From positions 1-40,779 of the forward strand of contig JAOMCN010000018.1 in assembly GCA_028345065.1 (NCBI GenBank): a DNA stretch of 40,779 bases, written 5' to 3'. The notes beneath the pieces are model-generated. The model was given only the letters and a program-made list of their open reading frames with translations, made no database searches and was not told the origin of the DNA. This stretch comes from Rhodospirillales bacterium. GTDB taxonomy: Bacteria; Pseudomonadota; Alphaproteobacteria; Rhodospirillales; UBA2165. Positions 26,726 to 35,662 of the stretch are shown piece by piece (the stretch's first letter is position 1; the number at the start of each line of letters is the position of its first letter). The translations under genes were made by a program, and so were the position numbers.

Positions 26726-27745
26726 ATGCGCGTCTACTTGATGGTCCGACCTCGCCTATTGAAAGACTTCCCTGAACAAGCGAGGAGAGCAGAAGCACTA
26801 GGATACGACGGCATCACCATGCTTGAACTTACCGTACCCCCGACCCTCTCTGCGACCGCATCGTCAATTAATACATCTCGGATCGATTTGCTGACCGGTA
26901 TATTCGTCGCATTCCCACGCAGCCCGATGGCTACCGCTTACGATGCCTGGGCAATTCAGTCTCTTTCGAATGGTCGTTTCCAACTTGGTTTAGGCGCTCA
27001 GACAAAATCTCATTTGACACGGCGATGGAGTATCGAACAGGTCCCACCAGTCCCGCGCATGCGGGAATATGTAGAATCCTTGCGCGCGATTTGGGACTGC
27101 TGGCAGAATGGATCGCGTCTCGCCTATGAGGGCGATCACTACAAATTCTCTTTGATGATCCCTTACTACAACCCCGGTCCAATCGACCATCCGCATGTGC
27201 CGATCTATCTTGCCGCTATCAACAAATTCATGTGTCGGTTAACCGGTGAAGTAGCCGACGGTCATATTCCTGGCGACCCTGTTACCTACAAATGGTTCTG
27301 CGAAATGATGCTGCCTAACTTGGAGATTGGTGCTAAACGAAAAGGACGAACCTTGAAGAACATCGATCTGGGGGGACATGGTTTTATCGGTTGCGGGAAG
27401 ACGGAAAAAGGACTTGAAGCGGTGCGGAAAAGGCTCCGTGTGCGGATAGCGCTGTATGCATCAACTCCGGAATATAGGCCGATGCTCGAAATGCATGGTT
27501 GGGAAAATTTATTCTCACCATTAATCGATCTGGCTCACCAAGGTAAATGGGAAGAAATGGGCGATCTGGTGACAGACGAAATGTTGGACGAATACGCGGT
27601 CGTTGGAAGGCCCGAGGAGGTCCCGCAAAAACTCAAAATACGTTTTGGAGGTGTGACACAACGCATACAGATGGATGACGAATGGTTTGAGGAGATGTCC
27701 GAGGGAGATATCAAAAAATTGGTCAAGGCTATTCAAAAAATTTAA
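26726..27745 (+). CDS. LLM class flavin/F420-dependent oxidoreductase
   Basis: Luciferase-like TIM-barrel oxidoreductase of 339 residues. Family marks are the early QARRAEALGYDGITMLE, the LLTGIFVAFPRSP strand, the SNGRFQLGLGAQTK loop and MREYVESLRAIWDCWQNG. The GHIPGDP and VGRPEEVPQKL segments also occur in members annotated as F420-dependent. SD GGGGGG precedes the ATG. The acyl-CoA ligase gene follows 16 bases on, so the pair is an operon. Such enzymes reduce or oxygenate organic substrates with reduced F420 or FMN; which cofactor applies is not visible. Confidence 0.85.
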   Translation: MRVYLMVRPRLLKDFPEQARRAEALGYDGITMLELTVPPTLSATASSINTSRIDLLTGIFVAFPRSPMATAYDAWAIQSLSNGRFQLGLGAQTKSHLTRRWSIEQVPPVPRMREYVESLRAIWDCWQNGSRLAYEGDHYKFSLMIPYYNPGPIDHPHVPIYLAAINKFMCRLTGEVADGHIPGDPVTYKWFCEMMLPNLEIGAKRKGRTLKNIDLGGHGFIGCGKTEKGLEAVRKRLRVRIALYASTPEYRPMLEMHGWENLFSPLIDLAHQGKWEEMGDLVTDEMLDEYAVVGRPEEVPQKLKIRFGGVTQRIQMDDEWFEEMSEGDIKKLVKAIQKI

Positions 27746-27761
27746 ATGTTGGAGAGTAACT

Positions 27762-29426
27762 GTGAATTTTAAACCCGCCGCCGGGCGACTCGAGGCGTCC
27801 CATGTTAAGCTCTGTTATGATGCAGGCTACTGGCGCGATGAGGTACCGGGAGACTATTTGCAGAAACATGCAAAAGAACGACCAGATGCCATCGCGATTA
27901 TCGACGGTAACCGACGCATTACCTGGGAGGAACTCTATAAGTTATGTGTCCGGTTTTCCTTGCATCTGAAGCAAATAGGCATCGAGCCGGGCGATGTCGT
28001 TGCACTCCAGTTGCCCAATTGGTTTGAATACATCATCTGCTATCACGGGATCCAGCTAGCCGGTGGTATAATTGTTCAAATCGGAGCCGACTGGGGCAGT
28101 ACGGAAATGGCCTACGGGTTCAATACAGGTCCAGCTAAAGCAGCAATAATTCCGGTAGTTTATCGAGACCACAATTACGCCGCCACACTTCAAACCTTAA
28201 GGTCAAAGCTTCCGCGCTTGGAACACGTGATGGTTGCGCGAGGCGAGGCGCCGGATCTCTGCATTTCGCTCGACAAACTTTTAGCCGACCCGGTTGAGGA
28301 ACGAGTCACTCCGACAAATCTACAAGAATCCCGAATTAACCCTGACAATATTATTAGGATCGTATTTACGTCCGGTACCACGGGTCTCCCGAAGGCTATC
28401 ATGCATACTACCAATACACTTGCTCACTCCGGTCGCATAACAGAAGCTGTCTTCAAGCATGATGCCCATGATGTTTTCCTCATATATTTACCTTATTCAA
28501 CAAACTTCGGTTCAATCATGGGTTTACAGCTATCGGTTATGGTCGGCGCAACGATGGTGCTTATGGACCGGTTTTCTGCTACTAGGGCGTTAGAACTTAT
28601 TGACCAGGAGCAGGTTACCTTCGTTCCCGGAACGCCGACGGCTTTTATTGCGCTTTCGAATAGTCCGGCACTTAAACACGCGAGACTGGATTCTCTTCGC
28701 CTCCTCCTATCGGCAGGAGCAAGTTTTCCAGTGCAATCAATCAAAGAACTTAGGCAAAAATTTAATACCACCTTTATCGACTCATTTGGGATGAACGAAT
28801 TTGGAATGGGGTTCTGGTGCCTCCCCGAAGACGATCCCAACGAGGTTGATGGATCAATCGGCCAATCCATTTCCGGGGTTGAGGCGCGAGTTGTCGACGT
28901 CGACGGCCGTATGGTTCCAAATGGTGAAACCGGCGAATTAGTAATCAAGAGCGCAGGCATGTGTGCCGGTTACCATAACAACTCTGACGCCGCTTCATCT
29001 TGGAATGATGAAGGGTGGTTCCACTCAGGAGATTTAGCGACCTTGGATGACAGGGGATATTTCCGCATCGTAGGCCGGAGTAAGGACGTCATCATTCGGG
29101 GTGGCGCCACCGTATCACCGAGAGAGATCGAAGAAATTCTTATCCGCGATCCCCGAGTTCGGGAGGTCTCCATAATTGGTCTGCCGGATCAATTCTATGG
29201 CGAAATCATCTGCGCTTGTATAATACCCAAAACCGGAGAAAAACCAACAACGCCCGAAATACAAGAATACCTAAAAATGCAAATTGCCGCATATAAAATA
29301 CCGGCACGTGTGGCAATATTTAACGAATTTCCGCTTAACAGCATGGGCAAAGTACGTAAAGACGTACTCAGAGAGAAAGTTTTGGGATCAAGAGACACCC
29401 ATGAAAAGAGTAATTCTTTCAGATAG
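27762..29426 (+). CDS. AMP-dependent acyl-CoA synthetase/ligase
   Basis: ANL superfamily enzyme of 554 residues that activates a carboxylic acid to acyl-AMP and acyl-CoA. The P-loop motif TSGTTGLPK is near residue 205, DSFGMNEFGMG is the A5-like block, the hinge region is SGDLATLDDRGYFRIVGRSKDVIIRGG, and the catalytic Lys lies in PLNSMGKVRKD at the C-terminus. GTG at 27762 with GGAGAG upstream is used; extending to 27675 would overlap the LLM gene by 71 bases and adds unrelated residues. With the LLM monooxygenase it forms a two-gene unit likely to degrade or modify an organic acid; the substrate cannot be read. Confidence 0.9.
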   Translation: MNFKPAAGRLEASHVKLCYDAGYWRDEVPGDYLQKHAKERPDAIAIIDGNRRITWEELYKLCVRFSLHLKQIGIEPGDVVALQLPNWFEYIICYHGIQLAGGIIVQIGADWGSTEMAYGFNTGPAKAAIIPVVYRDHNYAATLQTLRSKLPRLEHVMVARGEAPDLCISLDKLLADPVEERVTPTNLQESRINPDNIIRIVFTSGTTGLPKAIMHTTNTLAHSGRITEAVFKHDAHDVFLIYLPYSTNFGSIMGLQLSVMVGATMVLMDRFSATRALELIDQEQVTFVPGTPTAFIALSNSPALKHARLDSLRLLLSAGASFPVQSIKELRQKFNTTFIDSFGMNEFGMGFWCLPEDDPNEVDGSIGQSISGVEARVVDVDGRMVPNGETGELVIKSAGMCAGYHNNSDAASSWNDEGWFHSGDLATLDDRGYFRIVGRSKDVIIRGGATVSPREIEEILIRDPRVREVSIIGLPDQFYGEIICACIIPKTGEKPTTPEIQEYLKMQIAAYKIPARVAIFNEFPLNSMGKVRKDVLREKVLGSRDTHEKSNSFR

Positions 29427-29482
29427 ATTATAGGTGGAAACGCCGGGGACACACCCTCGGATGCAGTCAATGAAACCCGATC

Positions 29483-29731
29483 TTATTTTGTTATTTTCCT
29501 AGCAAGATCGCGAGCACGTTCCTTCGCTTTTTGAAGTTCGGGTTTTGCTTTTTCCCAATCCTCCTTTAATTGCTCTTTAGCTTTTTGAAGTTCAGGCTTT
29601 GCTTGCTCCCAGCCCTCCTTTGCCCTGGGCACAATGTCCTCCTTCACGACACTGGCCACCTTGGCTCGAAGCTCAGGATTATCTGCTAATTTTTGAATCG
29701 CCATACGCGCAATTGTTTTGAATAACGCCAT
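29483..29731 (-). CDS. Small repetitive coiled-coil protein, 82 residues
   Basis: The start is the ATG at 29731, with GGAGAAAC directly before it, and not the longer frame to 29833. Residues 1-38 form an amphipathic helix (MALFKTIARMAIQKLADNPELR). Then come two near-identical 18-residue units at 39-56 and 57-74, each built on DWEKAKPELQKAKE, rich in Lys, Glu and Ala with no Cys. A single long amphipathic helix is expected, perhaps binding a membrane or polymer such as a phasin-like surface protein; this is inference. Convergent with the acyl-CoA ligase gene. Confidence 0.6.
   Translation of the reverse strand: MALFKTIARMAIQKLADNPELRAKVASVVKEDIVPRAKEGWEQAKPELQKAKEQLKEDWEKAKPELQKAKERARDLARKITK
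29510..29617 (-). repeat. Internal 54-base tandem duplication in the coiled-coil gene
   Basis: Two adjacent 54-base units encode the 18-residue repeats at 39-56 and 57-74. They differ at scattered positions, many of them silent, so the duplication is old and kept under protein-level selection. Reading frame is preserved. Confidence 0.6.
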
Positions 29732-29939
29732 AATGTTTCTCCTGTACTTCGTGAGCCCAAAGACGTTTTCCTGCATATAACGTAGGACTGTTGGAGGCTC
29801 CTGACAATCCAACCCTTCACAAATAAATTTCAAAAGCGATACGATGTTCGAAGTGCTTCAACTTCTGCATAGAAAATTCTAGAGAGTACCACTATTTTTA
29901 GAAAAAACATCGGGACTTGGATCCCAGGCCATCGACGGT

Positions 29940-29985
29940 GTCCGTTTATTCATTTTGTAGAGCAACAATTCTCGAAGAAACGGAC
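29940..29985 (+). promoter_or_regulatory. 8-base inverted repeat upstream of the GMC oxidoreductase
   Basis: GTCCGTTT (29940-29947) and AAACGGAC (29978-29985) are exact reverse complements 30 bases apart, about 110 bases before the GMC start, in the 366-base gap 29732-30097. This could be an operator pair or long-loop stem. Nothing else recognisable is in this gap. Confidence 0.3.
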
Positions 29986-30097
29986 GGCACGATTCCCCTC
30001 CCCGTTATTCCCCGCGATACATACCTTGCAGAGGACTGATATCTTGAGGAATTACTAAAAATGTGGCTAATTCAATCTAGGACGGGAGGATAATTTA

Positions 30098-31696
30098 ATA
30101 GTCCAGACAGAAAATTTTGATTACATCATTGTCGGTGCCGGATCTGCTGGGTGTGTGCTCGCTAACCGATTGAGCGAAGATACCTCCAAATCTATCTGTC
30201 TATTGGAAGCAGGCCCCCCTGATCGCAGCCTGTTCGTTCATGTGCCCCTCGGCGTCATACGAATGCCCTATCACAAAACCCTGAACTGGCGCTTCTTAAG
30301 CAAGCCTCAGGAAACCATGAACGGTAGACCTATATATATACCTCGGGGTAAGACGCTAGGTGGCACCAGTTCGGTAAACGCGATGGTCTATATGCGGGGT
30401 AATACTCTCGACTACGACGACTGGGCAGCAGGCGGAAACAAGGGTTGGTCCTGGAACGATGTGAAGCCCTATTTTATTAAGGCTGAACACAACGAGCAAT
30501 TTGGCGAGGGCGAACATCACGGCGCGGGGGGACCACTCAACGTCACATTCCCGAATGAGACGAGCCCCCTCGAGAGAGATTTCGTAGAAGCCGCCGGTTC
30601 ATTGCAGCATCCGCATAACCCTGATTTTAACGGCAACAGCCAAGACGGCGTGGGGCAGCATCAGGTTACACAGAAAAACGGCCGACGTTGGTCCACTGCC
30701 ATGGCTTATTTAAAACCAGCAAAAAATCGTCATAATTTAACGGTAATGACAAATTCACCAGTAAGTAAAGTGATCGTAAAAAATGGCCGCGCGATAGGAG
30801 TTGAACTTCCAGGAAACAACATTCTAACCGCCAATACGGAAATTGTATTATCTGCCGGTTCAATTTTGTCGCCTAAAATTCTGATGTTGTCAGGTATTGG
30901 TGATATCGAAGAACTTAAAACCCACGGAATTGAAGTGATACATTCACTTCCCGGTGTCGGAAAAAACCTGCAGGATCATGCCGCAACTAGCATCATGCTG
31001 AAGACAAAGTCCAGAACACCGTGGGGGTTTTCCTGGCCTAAATTTCCCAAGTACTCATTGGACTTGTTTAGATATATCTTATTTCGCAAAGGGGTTTTTG
31101 CATCCCACCTGGTTGAATCTGGTGGATTTATGAGGACTGAAGCTGATTTAGATAGGCCCGATATTCAATTGGTGTTCATTCCTGGCCACCGTGCACCTCC
31201 GCCCAAGCAGTTGGAGGTTGGACATGGATACTCCATGGTTGCGGTGCTACTTCGCCCCAAAAGCCGCGGCAGCGTAACGCTGGCTTCTGCAAATCCTGAG
31301 GATACACCAGTCATTGATCACCGCTTCTATGAGGCGGAAGAGGATTTAGAGGTGATTTTAAAAGGTCTCAAAGAAATACGTAGGATTGTTCATGCGGACA
31401 CCTTTTTGAAATATCAACCCACGGAGACCATCCCCGGTAAAGATGTCCAGACAGATGCCGAATTGAAAAATTATATTCGACAATACGGCGCAACAATCTT
31501 CCATCCAGTCGGCACCTGTAAAATGGGTGATGATAGCCAGGCCGTGGTGGATAAACGTCTCAGGGTGCGGGGTATAAATGGACTGCGCGTCGTCGATGCT
31601 TCCATCATGCCGACCATTGTCGGAGGTAACACGAATGCCCCATCAATCATGATTGGCGAAAAGGCGTCCGATATGATCAAGGAAGATAATCGATAA
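30098..31696 (+). CDS. GMC family FAD oxidoreductase (choline dehydrogenase-like), apparent ATA start
   Basis: Flavoenzyme of 532 residues oxidising an alcohol. Near the N-terminus is DYIIVGAGSAGCVLANRL (FAD Rossmann motif), later PRGKTLGGTSSVNAMVYMRG, GVGKNLQDH, and the catalytic pair H469 in HPVGTCKMG with the C-terminal GGNTNAPSIMIGEKASDMI. The start is odd. The Rossmann strand needs codons upstream of the first canonical start (GTG 30155, inside the motif), yet between the in-frame stop TAA at 30068-30070 and 30155 no ATG, GTG or TTG exists. GGGAGGA at 30084-30090 stands seven bases before ATA 30098, the only suitable codon. Either AUA starts translation or a base error hides an ATG. Confidence 0.9.
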   Translation: MVQTENFDYIIVGAGSAGCVLANRLSEDTSKSICLLEAGPPDRSLFVHVPLGVIRMPYHKTLNWRFLSKPQETMNGRPIYIPRGKTLGGTSSVNAMVYMRGNTLDYDDWAAGGNKGWSWNDVKPYFIKAEHNEQFGEGEHHGAGGPLNVTFPNETSPLERDFVEAAGSLQHPHNPDFNGNSQDGVGQHQVTQKNGRRWSTAMAYLKPAKNRHNLTVMTNSPVSKVIVKNGRAIGVELPGNNILTANTEIVLSAGSILSPKILMLSGIGDIEELKTHGIEVIHSLPGVGKNLQDHAATSIMLKTKSRTPWGFSWPKFPKYSLDLFRYILFRKGVFASHLVESGGFMRTEADLDRPDIQLVFIPGHRAPPPKQLEVGHGYSMVAVLLRPKSRGSVTLASANPEDTPVIDHRFYEAEEDLEVILKGLKEIRRIVHADTFLKYQPTETIPGKDVQTDAELKNYIRQYGATIFHPVGTCKMGDDSQAVVDKRLRVRGINGLRVVDASIMPTIVGGNTNAPSIMIGEKASDMIKEDNR

Positions 31697-31889
31697 CGAT
31701 CGAACAGTTTATATGTCAGAACAATACTTTAGGTAACATTTTTAACCTTAAATATTAGTTTTTCTACATTTCACCAGGTGTGAACGCCATTGGTCATTCA
31801 TTGTGTTAATCTTGAAAATGATTAATTCATGGTTGTACACACTTCGATCATTTACAGTAAAATAACAGGAAAGATAAGAGAGGGTCATC

Positions 31890-32486
31890 ATGCCGAGAAT
31901 TCCGACAGCCCAAGCCAATTTAACGCCTGAAACCGAAAAACTGATGGAGGCGATGATCAACAATATGGGCTTTCCTGCCAACAGCTTCCTAACGATGTCC
32001 CATTGGCCCGAACTTGCAGTGGCTTTTGCCAATTTAGCCCGTACAGTGAATTTCACCGAAAGCGAATTACCGACTAGTACAAAAAGACTAGTAGGGCACA
32101 TCGTCAGTCGGGCGTCAGGATGCCAATACTGCAGCGCACATACCGGTTTCCAGGCAACCCGATCAGGGGGTGTAGAAGAGGAAAAAATTGAAGCTGCGTT
32201 CGAGTATGAAACCAGCCCTTTGTTTACGGATGCCGAACGAGCGGCACTACGGGTTGCCCAGGCAGCGGCAGCGGTACCAAATTCAGTCAGCGACGAAGAT
32301 TTTACAGAGTTAAAAAAATATTATACGGACCGACAAATAGTCGAGATTGTCGGTCAGATATCCGTTTTCGGTTTTCTCAACCGTTGGAACGACACCATGG
32401 CAACTGAACTGGAAGCAACGCCCATTAAATTTGCAAAGGAGCATCTTGCAGACAGTGGATGGGAGATTGGCAAGCATACCTTATAA
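31890..32486 (+). CDS. Carboxymuconolactone decarboxylase/AhpD-like protein
   Basis: A 198-residue all-helical protein with the AhpD-type redox site in ASGCQYCSAH (CxxC followed by His), preceded by the conserved HIVSRA. Members act as peroxidase-coupled disulfide reductases or decarboxylases. The C-terminal half (VEIVGQISVFGFLNRWNDT) is the second family block. SD GAGAGGG precedes the ATG. A same-strand cupin gene follows after 90 bases. Confidence 0.85.
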   Translation: MPRIPTAQANLTPETEKLMEAMINNMGFPANSFLTMSHWPELAVAFANLARTVNFTESELPTSTKRLVGHIVSRASGCQYCSAHTGFQATRSGGVEEEKIEAAFEYETSPLFTDAERAALRVAQAAAAVPNSVSDEDFTELKKYYTDRQIVEIVGQISVFGFLNRWNDTMATELEATPIKFAKEHLADSGWEIGKHTL

Positions 32487-32576
32487 GCGATAGCAAAATT
32501 TAAAGCCTTGCCATAAAATGTTAGATGATTATGTCTCCAAAAGATCTATAATGCAGGTGCTCAAGGGGAGAAGAGA

Positions 32577-33161
32577 ATGAAAACCACTGACTTGAAACCT
32601 GCCGAAATGGCAAAACGTATTGCACGTTTTAAGGACTTAAAGCCATACAAACAGTCTATCATGGAGAACACAGGAATTCCTGCCGAAGCTGTCGAAATGG
32701 TTTCCGCAAAATCAGTTTATCCCGTGATGTCACCAGAAGGTTGGGAAGGCCGCTCGGCAGTCTCGGCTGTCAAAGGTAGAGATGGGCTTACCGTAACTAT
32801 CGCAGAATGCCCGCCCGGTAATAATCCGGGTCTTCATAGCCACTCCCATACAGTTGAGAATTTCTTTTGTCTGAACGGACGTTTCCGGATCTCCTGGGGC
32901 GAACAGGGTGATAATTCAATCGAACTTGAACCCCTGGACTTTATCTCAATTCCTGCCGGTGTTTATAGGGATTTTCACAACATATCCGATGAAACGGCAC
33001 GACTTCTGGTGATGATCCAATCACCGGAAGGAGATGTACGAGATGAAGTTATATTTCATCCTCATGTCGGTAAGGAAATTGCTAACAAGTTTGGCGAAAA
33101 AACTTTGGAAGCAATGGACGACGTTGGCTTTCGTTTTGCCGATCGTGTAACAGCGGATTAA
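32577..33161 (+). CDS. Cupin domain protein
   Basis: Cupin of 194 residues. The metal-binding first motif is HSHSHTVENFFCLNGRF near residues 83-98 and the second is PAGVYRDFHNISDE near 128-140; a metal-centred dioxygenase, isomerase or binding role is possible. An N-terminal helical stretch of about 45 residues precedes the barrel. SD GGGGAGAAGAG is directly upstream. Same-strand neighbour of the AhpD-like gene; convergent with the second GST gene. Confidence 0.82.
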   Translation: MKTTDLKPAEMAKRIARFKDLKPYKQSIMENTGIPAEAVEMVSAKSVYPVMSPEGWEGRSAVSAVKGRDGLTVTIAECPPGNNPGLHSHSHTVENFFCLNGRFRISWGEQGDNSIELEPLDFISIPAGVYRDFHNISDETARLLVMIQSPEGDVRDEVIFHPHVGKEIANKFGEKTLEAMDDVGFRFADRVTAD

Positions 33162-33180
33162 ATGTCTGTGAAACGAGCTT

Positions 33181-33200
33181 AAGGTCAACAACCTTTTATT
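33181..33200. terminator. Possible terminator between the convergent cupin and GST genes
   Basis: AAGGT-CAACA-ACCTT forms a 5-base-pair stem followed by TTATTT in the forward direction. It is short, so only moderately supported. Confidence 0.3.
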
Positions 33201-33209
33201 TAGAATTGT

Positions 33210-34016
33210 CTATGCGCAGATATAACCCTGGGCAATTAATTCTTTGGTTTGCGGCCAAAACTCTTGACCCTTCTCTTTCATCAATACCAGATATTTGTCG
33301 TTAAGCCATTGGCCAATACCCTTGGCGTAATTAGGGCGTGCTTTAACCCGTTCATACCAGTCGGAAAGGTGCGGACGTTTGTCCAAAACACCAAGAGCCT
33401 GCAAATGATCATAGCGGGTGAGATAAGGTGTGTATGCAATATCTGCCAGAGAATAGGTATTACCGGCGAGCCACGGGTCAACTTCGAAACATGCCTCCAT
33501 ATCCGTGAAGAGTTTTTCAAACCGCATTAAGGCGGGAAGATAGAATTTGGATTCAATTCCATTTTTGAATATTTCTAACATTCTTTCGCGTCGTGCAGCG
33601 TCTGGATTCTTAGCTGCCAGTTCTTCGATTTCATCCCAAGTCCTTCCTTCCATCCACTGAAACCGGAAAGCGTTGACAGTCGAGATCGTAGCCGTGGCGG
33701 CATGCACCCCTTCATCCAATTGTTTGGTCCAGGCCCTCATACGGGCCCGTGCTTTAGCGTCGACAGGCCTGACCGGAATTTCCGGATAGGCATCATCCAG
33801 ATATTCCATAATCACTGTTGATTCACAGATTACAGTATTGTCGTCAATCAACGTCGGCACAACAGCGGCAGGGTTCAGCTTTTTGTATTCATCTGTGCGC
33901 GTTTCACCCTTGCGCAGATCCATATGATGACCTTCCCATTCGATTTTTTTTTCAGCCAGGGTAAGGCGAACCTTTTGGGCGCATGTAGACATATCGTTAT
34001 GATAAAGCTCTAAAAT
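33210..34016 (-). CDS. Glutathione S-transferase family protein, apparent ATT start
   Basis: GST-fold protein of 268 residues if started at ATT 34016. The first ATG (33992) would begin at MSTCAQKVRL and remove the first beta-strand; upstream in frame are ELYHND, the expected beta-1 of a GST N-terminal domain. Between a stop at 34025 and the ATG there is no ATG, GTG or TTG. GGGGG stands five bases before ATT, which would give (M)LELYHNDMSTC. Later features are normal: AAVVPTLIDDNTVICESTVIMEYLDD, then WLAGNTYSLADIAYTPYL in the helical domain. Role: glutathione conjugation or lyase, substrate unknown. Confidence 0.85.
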   Translation of the reverse strand: MLELYHNDMSTCAQKVRLTLAEKKIEWEGHHMDLRKGETRTDEYKKLNPAAVVPTLIDDNTVICESTVIMEYLDDAYPEIPVRPVDAKARARMRAWTKQLDEGVHAATATISTVNAFRFQWMEGRTWDEIEELAAKNPDAARRERMLEIFKNGIESKFYLPALMRFEKLFTDMEACFEVDPWLAGNTYSLADIAYTPYLTRYDHLQALGVLDKRPHLSDWYERVKARPNYAKGIGQWLNDKYLVLMKEKGQEFWPQTKELIAQGYICA

Positions 34017-34291
34017 TTCTACCCCCTATAATATTTTTGTGACCTGAGCGTAATCGAAAAAAAAAATAACCGGCAAGAATTAATACCCGCGCTGCAAACC
34101 TCGGGTTATACCGTTGCGGTATCTTTGATTGAGATTTAGTTTGGTAACACATTTCAATCTGCTCCGCATAATAAAATTATAAGTTAATCGCATTTTCGCA
34201 CTCAATACAATTTTACCGACCTCGCAGAGTTCTGGCGTTGGAATAAGTGGAAAAAATGTTTTAATGGAAAAAACCCGAAGGAGAACTTACC

Positions 34292-34819
34292 ATGCACGAT
34301 AAAAGTTACCTGCTCTCCCTATTAGATTATAGTGATTGGGCTAATGAAGAATTTTTTAAAATTATCCGAGAGATCCCTGCCGATGAAGTAACAAAGCAGC
34401 GAGAATCCTTTATGAATAGTGTCCGTAACTCTGTGAACCATCTCCTGGTAATAGACAAGGTCTGGATGTCCCATATGAAAAGGGAAAAGCATTCGTTTGA
34501 ACACCTACAGACAATCCTTTATGAGGATTTAGATGACCTGTGGGATGCCAAAAAAGTGATGAACCAGGAAATTAGAGACTACGTTTCTGGTCTGAGCGAA
34601 AATGAATTGGAAGAAGTTATAGATTATGAACTGATTGGTGGTAACACAGGAAGCTTGCCTCGATACATGATAATTACACACCTGGCCATACACGGCGGCT
34701 TTCACCGTGGAGTTATTGCAGACATGTTTGGTCAGGTTCCGGTGCGACCGGCTGGTCAGGATATACCCGTATGGGAACGCGCGACGAGAAATGGGCAGGC
34801 CCGGGTTAACCAGATTTGA
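34292..34819 (+). CDS. DinB family protein
   Basis: Four-helix-bundle DinB/YfiT-like protein of 175 residues. The three metal His of the family are in NHLLVIDKVW and HLAIHGGFHRG. SD GAAGGAGAA precedes the ATG. Members include thiol-dependent S-transferases; this one has no visible partner. The 275-base gap upstream (34017-34291) holds a small hairpin (ATACCG-TTG-CGGTAT near 34111-34125) but no gene. The YciB gene follows after 75 bases. Confidence 0.85.
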   Translation: MHDKSYLLSLLDYSDWANEEFFKIIREIPADEVTKQRESFMNSVRNSVNHLLVIDKVWMSHMKREKHSFEHLQTILYEDLDDLWDAKKVMNQEIRDYVSGLSENELEEVIDYELIGGNTGSLPRYMIITHLAIHGGFHRGVIADMFGQVPVRPAGQDIPVWERATRNGQARVNQI

Positions 34820-34894
34820 CAAGCTAGCCAGAGAACTTAGATCGTAGATTATAAACTCATTAAATACATTCGCTTTTAATTTTCGGGGGCAAAA

Positions 34895-35452
34895 TTGCAG
34901 CATCTAAATAGTACAAAGTGGCTCAAACCAACCATAGAATATGGTCCGCTTATTGTTTTTTTCGCTACCTATTGGTTGGCCGGGCTATTTCCCGCAACAG
35001 CGGCAATAGTATTGGCAACTATCGTGGGGCTTTGCCTCTCCTATTTAGTTGAGCGCCGTATACCGACGATGCCACTAATTACGGCTATTATCATTGTCAT
35101 CTTCGGGGGTCTTACGCTTTGGCTTCAGGATGAAACGTTCATTAAAATGAAACCAACCATTATTCAATTGACTCTAGGTGCAATCCTTCTGGGGGGATTG
35201 TTTGCAAACAAGGTTTTTTTAAAATCACTTATGGGTTCGTCCCTGCAAATGGAAGATGTTGGTTGGTCGATCCTAACACGTCGCCTCTCAATTTTCTTTT
35301 TTGCAATGGCCGCTCTCAACGAAGTAGTTTGGCGCACCCAATCAACCGACTTTTGGGTTAATTTTAAAGTATTCGGGATTTTAGCTCTGACTATTTTATT
35401 TTTGATTACCCAGACACTATTATTGAAGCGGTATCTGGTTGAAGAGAAGTAA
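34895..35452 (+). CDS. yciB: Inner membrane septation protein YciB (IspZ)
   Basis: Five-helix membrane protein of 185 residues. Family marks include the N-terminal KPTIEYGPLIVFFATYW, VERRIPTMPLITA, GGLTLWLQDETFIKMKPTI and NEVVWRTQSTDFWVNFKVFG. YciB helps maintain cell envelope shape and septation in Enterobacteria; its loss affects membrane properties. Start is TTG with GGGGG five bases upstream; no ATG fits. Length and topology are typical. Confidence 0.9.
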   Translation: MQHLNSTKWLKPTIEYGPLIVFFATYWLAGLFPATAAIVLATIVGLCLSYLVERRIPTMPLITAIIIVIFGGLTLWLQDETFIKMKPTIIQLTLGAILLGGLFANKVFLKSLMGSSLQMEDVGWSILTRRLSIFFFAMAALNEVVWRTQSTDFWVNFKVFGILALTILFLITQTLLLKRYLVEEK

Positions 35453-35575
35453 TAAGCTTACCGCACTAAATGTTAAGACTAAAAAAATCCATTCATCCGG
35501 TTATCTAACATGTGACGACCATCATTGCGCCATCACTGATTAAGTACCTAGAATCGATAATTGATATAACTCCCT

Positions 35576-35597
35576 AACCATGTCGGGGTTGGTTTTT
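35576..35597 (+). terminator. Possible terminator downstream of yciB
   Basis: AACCA (35576-35580) and TGGTT (35590-35594) form a five-pair stem with a 9-base loop, followed by TTT. It sits about 125 bases after yciB. Weak by itself. Confidence 0.3.
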
Positions 35598-35662
35598 GAC
35601 ACCCTAGGTTATGTAGCACCTCACAATAGCCCACCCCGTTCTCGAAATTGAAGGAGTAAGTT

